Of a stretch of 6,304 nt of DNA, positions 1-5,073 are shown piece after piece; the first letter of the stretch is position 1, and each line of letters opens with the position of its first letter. Source of the DNA: JAHHLP01 sp041609895 (GTDB taxonomy: Bacteria > Bacteroidota > Rhodothermia > Rhodothermales > JABDKH01); NCBI GenBank assembly GCA_041609895.1, contig JBFIPX010000194.1:1-6304 (forward strand). Direction: 5' to 3'. The translations under genes were made by a program, and so were the position numbers. The notes below the pieces were generated by a model. It ran no database searches and was not told the origin of the DNA. It worked only from the letters and a program-made list of their open reading frames with translations.

Positions 1-196
1 GGTGATTCACTTCTTCGTAGCGCAGGAATTGACCGAAGGACAGATGTCGCTCTCCCGTGGTGAGTTTGTTGAGGGGGTACGGATGCCGTTCGACGAAGCT
101 GTCTTGCTTGCGGTCCAGGGTAAACTTCAGGACATGAAGACCGCTGTTGCAATACTGATGGCGCGAGAGCTTCTTCGATCTAACGGTCAGATTTGA
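1..196 (+). CDS. NUDIX hydrolase, ADP-ribose pyrophosphatase type (3' end only)
   Basis: Only the last 64 residues and the TGA stop (194-196) lie in the window; the gene enters from the left, and the GTG at position 2 is an internal valine rather than a start. The visible part reads IHFFVAQELTEGQ, then an acidic stretch with GEFVEGVRMPFDEAV, then GKLQDMKTAVAILMA. This is the usual C-terminal layout of ADP-ribose/nucleoside-diphosphate-sugar pyrophosphatases: a beta strand with F.A..L, then E..E.VR.P..EA, then a G.I.D.KT helix. Family members cleave ADP-ribose to AMP and ribose 5-phosphate in the cytoplasm. The Nudix box itself (GX5EX7REUXEEXGU) would be upstream and cannot be checked here, so the substrate is an inference from the C-terminal pattern. 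secG follows on the same strand after about 200 bp. Confidence 0.8.
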   Translation, partial: VIHFFVAQELTEGQMSLSRGEFVEGVRMPFDEAVLLAVQGKLQDMKTAVAILMARELLRSNGQI

Positions 197-216
197 CAAG
201 AATTGGATACGAAGAC

Positions 217-315
217 GCGACCTCGCGACCGATTGCTCATTGCAGGATCGTTGACGCCGATACTAACTTTTGCGAGATCGCGAACTAACTTCCGCGGCGA
301 CCGTCAAAGCGACCG
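217..315. repeat. Cluster of GCGACC(G) repeats upstream of secG
   Basis: The hexamer GCGACC occurs four times on the + strand in about 100 bp: 217-222, 225-230, 297-302 and 309-314. The last three extend to GCGACCG, and the final copy runs into the palindrome GACCGGTC (311-318). Copies lie 8 bp apart (first pair) and 12 bp apart (last pair). The gap has no convincing ORF. The repeats could be regulator sites, but no known motif is recognised; chance clustering in GC-rich DNA is the alternative. Confidence 0.4.
262..296 (+). repeat. Direct repeat ACTAACTTNNGCG, two copies 22 bp apart
   Basis: ACTAACTTTTGCG (262-274) and ACTAACTTCCGCG (284-296) match at 11 of 13 positions and start 22 bp apart, about two helical turns. 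They lie 103-137 bp upstream of the secG start, in the gap after the NUDIX gene. Same-face spacing is typical of tandem binding sites for a transcription factor, so they may control secG. That is inference; no clear -35/-10 or Bacteroidota -33/-7 promoter pair was found beside them. Confidence 0.45.
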
Positions 316-398
316 GTCTAGCGCCGTTGCGCGTCGTCTGCTGCCAATTCGTTCCAGTCTCAAGTAATCATTCCGCCCGACAGGGGCATTTCACAGCC

Positions 399-767
399 AT
401 GTTCGTTCTCCTGATCGTCATTATCGCGCTCATCGGACTGTTTCTCGGCGTGATCATACTGCTGCAGAGTGGAAAAGGTGGTGGTTTGGCCGGAATTGCG
501 GCCGGTGGCGCGACGCAACAGATGCTGGGAGCCCGCACGGCTCCAGACATTCTCGAGAAGGCAACGTGGACTCTCGGAGCGCTATTTATTCTGCTGTGCG
601 TTATGACCAACTTCACGATCGATCGCCAAGAGGGTGTTGAAAGCGTGATTCAGCAAGGACAGACGCAAGAGGCGTTGCCGGTCCTGCCGCCGTCCGACGC
701 GGTTCCAGCGCCTGCGCCGAGTTCGGATGGTGGGGGGCAGTCGGACGCAGACGCGGGCGGCGAATAA
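399..767 (+). CDS. secG: Protein translocase subunit SecG
   Basis: This 122-residue protein is the small SecG subunit of the SecYEG inner-membrane channel, which assists SecA-driven export of unfolded proteins. Two membrane segments are visible (about residues 2-22 and 55-73). Between them is the family signature: LLQSGKGGGLAGI (22-34), a Gly/Ala-rich loop, then LGARTAPDILEKATW (43-57). After the second helix there is a 49-residue tail rich in Pro, Ala, Asp and Gly, longer than in the compact enterobacterial protein's core and probably disordered. The ATG at 399 is chosen because the first helix starts right after it; a TTG at 270 would add 43 residues without family character. A weak purine stretch (AGGGG, 383-387) precedes it by about 11 bases. 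The gene is convergent with rnpB and the upstream NUDIX gene is on the same strand. Confidence 0.95.
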   Translation: MFVLLIVIIALIGLFLGVIILLQSGKGGGLAGIAAGGATQQMLGARTAPDILEKATWTLGALFILLCVMTNFTIDRQEGVESVIQQGQTQEALPVLPPSDAVPAPAPSSDGGGQSDADAGGE

Positions 768-823
768 CGCGACCTTGTGCCGGCCAACAGGTCCGGATTT
801 TCCACGCCTGGTCGCAACAAGAA

Positions 824-857
824 AAAGGCGACTCCGCTGCAACGCGGTGTCGCCTTT
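824..857 (-). terminator. Strong intrinsic terminator after rnpB, possibly bidirectional
   Basis: AAAGGCGAC (824-832) pairs perfectly with GTCGCCTTT (849-857). Inside, CCGC (834-837) pairs with GCGG (844-847) across one T-T mismatch, leaving a 6-base loop. That gives 13 pairs. On the minus strand the stem runs into a U-rich tract (GCCTTTTTCTTG), the classic end for the rnpB transcript whose P1 helix finishes about 15 bases upstream. On the plus strand the tail is weaker (CCTTTCCCTG), but the same hairpin may also stop secG transcripts arriving from 767. Confidence 0.85.
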
Positions 858-870
858 CCCTGTTAACGGC

Positions 871-1277
871 CTTGCCGGTCTGTAAGCCGAATTCTGTCTG
901 CCTCACAGTCTGCCGTTCTGACTGCGGGGGAGATCATCATTTATCTGGGACCTGCGTCGCCGCAGGCCTCGAGCAGCCTACCCGCATCGATTTGGTCGGG
1001 CCGACCTAACCGTTTTGCAACGGTTCGATGCTGCTTGGCCTTGCACCCCATGGGGTTTGCCCGGCCGCCGCGGTCACCCGCAGCGCCGGTGGGCTCTTAC
1101 CCCACCATTTCACCCGTAGCCTGTACTCCGGCAAGCCGAAGCCATTGGCCGGTATACTTTCTGTTGCACTTGCCGTCTGCGGACGAATCCGCAGCCTTCC
1201 TGTTAGGAAGCATGGCGCCCTATGGTGTTCGGACTTTCCTCACCGCCAGCAGGCGGCGCGATGATCCGACCGGCAAA
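871..1277 (-). ncRNA. rnpB: RNase P RNA component, bacterial type A
   Basis: This is the catalytic RNA of RNase P, which cuts the 5' leader from pre-tRNAs with the RnpA protein. On the minus strand the conserved blocks come in order: GAGGAAAGTCCG (1230-1241), ATAGGGCGCC, GTGCAACAGAAAG, GGTGGGGTAAGAGCCCACCG, GGGTAGGCTG (974-983, the L15 region that contacts the tRNA 3' end), AGATAAATGATGATC (932-946) and ACAGAATTCGGCTTA (883-897). The ends are set by helix P1, TTGCCGGTC (1268-1276) with GACCGGCAA (872-880), a perfect 9 bp pairing. The P6 pseudoknot GGGC (1217-1220) with GCCC (998-1001) is preserved. P3 is a minimal 5 bp stem with a tetraloop (1243-1256). A 7 bp hairpin capped by a GCAA (GNRA) loop lies at 1008-1025 in the P15-P17 region. 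The 5' end is about 5 bases from the stop of the upstream coiled-coil gene, and a terminator follows at 824-857. Confidence 0.97.
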
Positions 1278-1281
1278 TTTG

Positions 1282-2040
1282 TTACACCTTCATTCCCTTG
1301 GTCGTTTCATCGTACAGGTCACTATCGACGATGATTCGACCCGTGTGCTCGCAAGCGACGATCCTGTTGCCCTGGCGAATCTCCACCTGCCGCTGCGGGG
1401 GTACAGCAAATCCGGCAGCTGCTCCGCGCACGAGCGGGACGACCGCCCTACCGTCGCGAAGTCGATTCCTCAGGCGCTCATAGGCTCGCAGGTACCGCGA
1501 GTCGACGTCCGAGGCAGCCGAGTTACGCTTTTTCTCGAGGCTCGCCTGCTCTGACTTCGTATCGTTAAGCACTTCATCAAGTTCTGCCTTCTTACCCGTC
1601 AGACCAGCCTCCAGCTCCTCCAAACGCACCTTTGCAGCTTCAATGGCTGCTTCACGCTCTTCCTTTGAGCCGTCAATCGTCTCAATCCTGTTTTGCGCTT
1701 CCGTGATGCGGTGACGCTGTGCTTCGATCTCCTTTGTCAGCGCGTCGTACTCGCGGTTGTTCCGCACCTGCAGCTGCTGTTCCTCATACTTCTTGATAAG
1801 GTCCTCCGCCTCCTTGATGTCAAGATCGGACTGCTTCTTTGCCACCTCATTGTCCTTGGCCTCCGTCTCGTACTTGTCGATGCGCGTCTCCAGCCCTTCC
1901 TTCTCGTCCTCGAGATCGCGGATCTCATCGGGGAGATCTCCCCGAAGTTTCTTGACCTGGTCGATCTTGCTATCGATGTGTTGCAGGCGGATGAGTGACC
2001 GCAGCTGTTCGCCGATACTTGATTCTACAGCAGTCGCCAT
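1282..2040 (-). CDS. Coiled-coil protein of the C4-type zinc-ribbon family, with a degenerate ribbon
   Basis: This 252-residue cytoplasmic protein matches the bacterial 'C4-type zinc ribbon domain / putative nucleic acid-binding Zn-ribbon' family, whose molecular role is poorly defined. Residues about 10-175 are a charged coiled coil, with the family hallmark RNNREYDALTKEIE at 93-106. The C-terminal part keeps the ribbon scaffold: VPPQRQVEIRQGNRIVACEH (213-232), then GRIIVDSDLYDE. The usual CxxC before PPQ is replaced by RGAAAGFA (205-212), and CEHC is CEHT (230-233). C230 is the only cysteine in the whole protein, so the fold probably does not bind zinc in the standard way. The start ATG has no evident Shine-Dalgarno. 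Neighbours are nif3 upstream (80 bp gap, a pairing I recall as common in Bacteroidota) and rnpB directly after the stop codon. Family assignment is firm, function is not. Confidence 0.85.
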   Translation of the reverse strand: MATAVESSIGEQLRSLIRLQHIDSKIDQVKKLRGDLPDEIRDLEDEKEGLETRIDKYETEAKDNEVAKKQSDLDIKEAEDLIKKYEEQQLQVRNNREYDALTKEIEAQRHRITEAQNRIETIDGSKEEREAAIEAAKVRLEELEAGLTGKKAELDEVLNDTKSEQASLEKKRNSAASDVDSRYLRAYERLRNRLRDGRAVVPLVRGAAAGFAVPPQRQVEIRQGNRIVACEHTGRIIVDSDLYDETTKGMKV

Positions 2041-2120
2041 GAGTCGCTTGTGGTGTCGTGTATTTTCGGTAAGTGGTTAACAGATTAATTTACGCGAGCT
2101 GTTTGACAAGGTTCGTCAGA

Positions 2121-3260
2121 TTAAGACGAAGAAACCTGCTTCGACGCCAGGTGATGACGCATCGCTCCCGTCCGGTGCTTCGTCGTAGCGACCGAAAGGT
2201 CGGGAAATGCATCCAGCAGGAACCGCGCGACGAGATCTTCCGCGATCTTCTCGGTTTCGTAGTGTCCGGCGTCAATCAGCAGCATTGACGAATCTCCTTC
2301 GGAATCCAGTATCTCGAAGAAGCGATGGTAGGTGACGTCGGCCGTGACGAACGCTTGCGCTCCGCACGTAGCCGCCCTCGCGATGAGGTCCGAGCCGGAC
2401 CCGCCGCAGACCGCAACACGTTGAATTGCGCCGCCCGACCCGCCCGAGTAACGAAGCGCAGGAACGTCGAGGACTTTCGCGGTGTGCTCAAGGAACTCCT
2501 GGGGCTTGAGGGAAGACTCAAGATCGCCGATAGCACCAAGCCCGGCATCGCGGTACGGCTGGCGAACTTCGTACACGTCGTACGCCACCTCCTCGTAGGG
2601 ATGCGACTGCAACAGCGCCGAAACGACCGGCTCGAGTTGCCAGTCCGGGAGCTGTACCTCAAGGCGAACTTCCTCTGCCGATTGAATCTCTCCGGTTGTC
2701 TCGCCGATGAATGGCTGGCTATCCTTGCCCGGTCGGAAGTAACCCGTACCGGTTGAACTGAAGGCGCAGGCATCGTAGTTGCCAATCACCCCGGCGCCGG
2801 CGACCGCCAGCGCGCTTCGCACCTGGGCCGCGTGAGTAACCGGAACGAACGTGACGAGCTTGAGAACATGGCCTTCCAGCGGCGCGAGAAAGTCAATATT
2901 GGTGAGACCCAGCTGCTGCGCGAGGGCGAACGAAACCCCGCCCCGCGCCGCATCGAGATTCGTGTGCGCAGCATACAGGGCAATGCCGGCTTCTGCCAGT
3001 CGTAGGGCGATGCCCCCTACAAAACTGACAGGCGTCAGCGACTTGACCGGTCTAAATAGTAACGGATGGTGTGTGACGACCAGATCTGCGCCCGCGTCGA
3101 TCGCCTCTTCCACGACCGCAGGAGTGACGTCGAGCGCGACAAGGACGTTTTTGACTTCACGATCCGGTCTGCCGATTTGTAGGCCCACGTTGTCATACGA
3201 TTGGGCCGTTTGTCGCGGGGCCCATTTCTCAATCGCGGCTGCTATGTCCTTGACCGTCAT
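2121..3260 (-). CDS. Nif3/YqfO-family dinuclear metal-centre protein
   Basis: This 379-residue protein belongs to the Nif3-like family (YbgI/YqfO, also annotated 'GTP cyclohydrolase 1 type 2 homolog'), toroidal hexamers with a two-metal site. The physiological substrate is not settled. The N-terminal half carries SYDNVGLQIG (21-30), VVTHHPLLF (61-69) and AAHTNLDAARGG (97-108). The C-terminal half carries VTADVTYHRF (305-314) and DAGHYETE (330-337). By comparison with YbgI, the metal ligands should be H64, H65, D103, H333 and E337; all are present. About residues 133-235 form the extra PII/CutA-like insert found in the long YqfO form, ending in SHPYEEVAYDVYEV. This explains a length near 370-380 rather than about 250. 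A GAGG precedes the ATG by 11 bases. It sits 30 bp after the MFS gene and 80 bp before the coiled-coil gene, so an operon is likely. Confidence 0.95.
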   Translation of the reverse strand: MTVKDIAAAIEKWAPRQTAQSYDNVGLQIGRPDREVKNVLVALDVTPAVVEEAIDAGADLVVTHHPLLFRPVKSLTPVSFVGGIALRLAEAGIALYAAHTNLDAARGGVSFALAQQLGLTNIDFLAPLEGHVLKLVTFVPVTHAAQVRSALAVAGAGVIGNYDACAFSSTGTGYFRPGKDSQPFIGETTGEIQSAEEVRLEVQLPDWQLEPVVSALLQSHPYEEVAYDVYEVRQPYRDAGLGAIGDLESSLKPQEFLEHTAKVLDVPALRYSGGSGGAIQRVAVCGGSGSDLIARAATCGAQAFVTADVTYHRFFEILDSEGDSSMLLIDAGHYETEKIAEDLVARFLLDAFPDLSVATTKHRTGAMRHHLASKQVSSS

Positions 3261-3290
3261 ACTCGCTTCGTCCTCATAGTTCGACCTGCG

Positions 3291-4610
3291 CTATTCGGCG
3301 ACCTCTTTATCGGAGCCGGTCGACGAATTGCGTCCGGATAGCTCAATACCCTCCGCCTCGTCAACCCTCGTAATCAAGAACGCACCGACGACGAAAAACA
3401 CCAACACGATACCGACGCCGTAGCGCTGACTGTCAAACGCATCCGTAAGGAGTCCCAGGAAAAACGGACCGAGGAAGGCCGTGGCTTTGCCGGAAAATGC
3501 AAAAAAGCCGTAGAACTCGTTTTCCTTGTCGTACGGTACAAAGCGGCCCATCAAAGATCGGCTTGCCGACTGATTTGGACCGACGAGCAACCCGACCAGG
3601 ATGCCTGCAATCCAAAACATCACCGTCGACGTGGCGAACACTGCGAGCGCGGTGGCAATCGACAGTCCAATAAGACTGATCAATATCGTCTGTTTTCCTC
3701 CGATCCGATCATCGATGAAGCCGAAACAGTACGCGCCCAACCCGGCCGCGACATTCAAGACAATTCCGAAGACCATTACATCAAAGAAAGAGAAACCGAA
3801 GGTGCCCTTCGCGTAAATGCCTCCGAACGCAAAGATTGTAACGAGGCCATCGTTATAGATAAGCCGAGCCAACAACATCCTGAAGATTTGCCGGTAGCGC
3901 TTTATCTCCTGAAAGGTTTGGCCGATCTGACGCGTCGCGTCCATAAACACCCACTTTTCCGGACTTGACTGTCGCCTGTGGACCTCGGGGACAAAAAGAA
4001 AAAGCGGGATGGCAAACACGGTGAACCATATCGCAACCAGGATGTTGGTGGCGCGGATGTTTTCACCAGTGGCTGCATCGAGCCCAAACGGCGGAGTATC
4101 ATCCCAGACCAGCAAGAAGAGGGCGATGGCCATGCAGAGGAGGCCGCCGACGTAGCCAAGAGCCCAGCCATAACCCGAGATGCGCCCGATCTTCTCCGGC
4201 GGGGCGATGTCGGGAAGAAAGGCGTTGTAGAAGACGTTGGCGAGCTCGAATGAGATATTCGCGAAGACAAAGACGCTCAAGGCCGGCAGTACTTGACCGG
4301 GTTCGGGAAAGTAGAGCGCTATGCTGCCGACGATGGTTGCTCCTGTCGCTATGAAGAGAAAGCGCTTGCGGAGACCCCCACGATCCGCAATGGCGCCGAC
4401 ATAGGGCGAGGTTAGCGCGACCACGATTGCGGTCACGGTCACGGCCAACGACCACTGCGACGTTCCCGTGATCGTGTCGCGTGCAATCGCGTCCGTGAAG
4501 TACGTCGCGTAAATGAACGTGACGACGAGCGTTGTGAAAGAAGAGTTTGCGAAGTCGTACAGCGCCCAGGATGCAATTGCGCGTCCGTCACCGCGGAGTA
4601 AATTCTTCAT
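3291..4610 (-). CDS. MFS transporter, UMF1 / Atg22-like family
   Basis: This 439-residue protein is a 12-helix inner-membrane carrier of the major facilitator superfamily, in the UMF1 group related to fungal Atg22 vacuolar amino-acid effluxers. Bacterial substrates are mostly unknown. Signature stretches are WALYDFANSSF (15-25), the loop 2-3 MFS motif GAIADRGGLRKR (72-83), FYNAFLPDIA (127-136) followed by SGYGWALGYVGG (145-156), LIYNDG (250-255), GPNQSASRSLMGRFVP (344-359) and EFYGFFAFSGKATAFLGP (365-382). A charged cytoplasmic loop at about 209-242 separates the two six-helix halves. The C-terminal 25 residues are polar. Length is normal and no domain is missing. No good Shine-Dalgarno precedes the ATG, but the WALYDFANSSF block at residue 15 supports this start. 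It is the first gene of the minus-strand block; its promoter should lie in 4611-4870 but is not clear. Confidence 0.92.
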   Translation of the reverse strand: MKNLLRGDGRAIASWALYDFANSSFTTLVVTFIYATYFTDAIARDTITGTSQWSLAVTVTAIVVALTSPYVGAIADRGGLRKRFLFIATGATIVGSIALYFPEPGQVLPALSVFVFANISFELANVFYNAFLPDIAPPEKIGRISGYGWALGYVGGLLCMAIALFLLVWDDTPPFGLDAATGENIRATNILVAIWFTVFAIPLFLFVPEVHRRQSSPEKWVFMDATRQIGQTFQEIKRYRQIFRMLLARLIYNDGLVTIFAFGGIYAKGTFGFSFFDVMVFGIVLNVAAGLGAYCFGFIDDRIGGKQTILISLIGLSIATALAVFATSTVMFWIAGILVGLLVGPNQSASRSLMGRFVPYDKENEFYGFFAFSGKATAFLGPFFLGLLTDAFDSQRYGVGIVLVFFVVGAFLITRVDEAEGIELSGRNSSTGSDKEVAE

Positions 4611-4776
4611 GCGCCAAGTAAGGGTCGATTCGGCTGAGCGAAGGTACGAGATTGTCGCGGAAGTGACGAAATGCGGGCCACGCTAGCGGATCCCCCGCGG
4701 AACTCCCACATGGATTCACTGGTGTCCATTTCTATGATGACTGTTTTCGACGAACGTTGATGTACCGATACGAGTC

Positions 4777-4794
4777 ATCCGGATATATTCGGAT
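4777..4794. promoter_or_regulatory. Dyad ATCCG-N8-CGGAT with AT-rich centre; possible promoter or operator
   Basis: ATCCG (4777-4781) and CGGAT (4790-4794) flank GATATATT. On the + strand TATATTCG (4784-4791) differs at one position from the Bacteroidota -7 consensus TAnnTTTG, and a TTG lies upstream at 4757-4759, but the 24 bp spacing is longer than usual. It could drive tRNA-Arg (start 4872), or be an operator for the divergent MFS gene. The 261 bp gap 4611-4871 otherwise shows only weak dyads and no supported ORF. Confidence 0.3.
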
Positions 4795-4815
4795 TGGATC
4801 ATGGTCGTCACTGCA

Positions 4816-4837
4816 AGCGAGGCACTCAGGTCTCGCT
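4816..4837. repeat. Short inverted repeat upstream of tRNA-Arg
   Basis: AGCGAG (4816-4821) pairs perfectly with CTCGCT (4832-4837) around a 10-base loop. It would fold in the leader of the tRNA precursor if transcription starts near 4798. There is no T-run, so it is not a terminator. Six pairs in GC-rich DNA can easily be chance. Confidence 0.25.
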
Positions 4838-4871
4838 CGCGGAATTGCCACGCCGGCGCGGGTAACTTCAT

Positions 4872-4944
4872 GCCCTCGTAGCTCAGGGGATAGAGCAGCG
4901 GTTTCCTAAACCGTTGGTCGCAGGTTCGAATCCTGCCGAGGGTA
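4872..4944 (+). tRNA. trnR: tRNA-Arg, anticodon CCU (reads AGG)
   Basis: A full 73-nt cloverleaf can be drawn. The acceptor stem is GCCCTCG (4872-4878) with CGAGGGT (4937-4943). The D arm is GCTC/GAGC around AGGGGATA. The anticodon stem is GCGGT (4898-4902) with ACCGT (4910-4914) around TTCCTAA, giving anticodon CCT (4905-4907). The T arm is GCAGG/CCTGC with loop TTCGAAT. The discriminator is A at 4944. The variable loop is the short 5-base type. The terminal acceptor pair G1-U72 and pair 27-43 are G-U wobbles. CCA is not encoded (CAC follows) and must be added by the nucleotidyltransferase. The gene stands alone between the divergent MFS gene and the kinase. Confidence 0.97.
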
Positions 4945-4951
4945 CACGGGC

Positions 4952-4992
4952 AAATAGGCAGACCGCTGATCGAAGCGGGATTGTCGCTATTT
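4952..4992 (+). terminator. Two-tier hairpin after tRNA-Arg, possible terminator
   Basis: An inner stem CCGCT (4963-4967) / AGCGG (4974-4978) with a 6-base loop sits inside an outer stem AAATAG (4952-4957) / CTATTT (4987-4992), with an asymmetric internal loop between. It starts 7 bases after the tRNA. It lacks a proper U-run (TTTCAACATTTG follows), so it may be a weak terminator or a 3'-end processing structure. The rest of 4945-5073 shows no clear promoter for the kinase. Confidence 0.35.
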
Positions 4993-5073
4993 CAACATTT
5001 GTCGCCCTCAGGTTAGTTTCCGACGGCAACTCGCGTCATATCACTACTCTATTCGGTTGGACAGGCTAGCGGC

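Noticed and set aside
193..198. TTGACA as a -35 box for secG
   Set aside because: It overlaps the NUDIX stop codon and no -10 element follows at 16-18 bp.
270..398. N-terminal extension of secG from a TTG at 270
   Set aside because: The 43 extra residues have no SecG character, and the first membrane helix begins right after the ATG at 399.
1028..1334. Plus-strand ORFs of 78 and 99 codons
   Set aside because: They lie opposite the conserved core of rnpB, and the second runs on into the coiled-coil gene; their frames are by-products of the structured RNA and the GC-rich sequence.
1400..1430. Double frameshift hiding a CxxC in the coiled-coil gene (the +1 frame reads C-R-I-C)
   Set aside because: Two compensating indels within about 15 bases would be needed, the spacing to VPPQ would still be wrong, and the second ribbon cysteine at residue 233 is lost independently.
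2041..2120. Promoter or RNA element between nif3 and the coiled-coil gene
   Set aside because: The gap is AT-richer and has a TTGTCA on the minus strand, but no properly spaced -10/-7 element or stable fold was found.
2325..2756. 143-codon plus-strand ORF
   Set aside because: It is antisense to the well-conserved Nif3 gene and has no recognisable protein pattern.
4710..4729. Dyad ATGGA-TT-CAC-TG-GTG-TCCAT
   Set aside because: The stem has a two-base bulge and only a two-base loop, so it cannot fold as a normal hairpin; it is probably chance.
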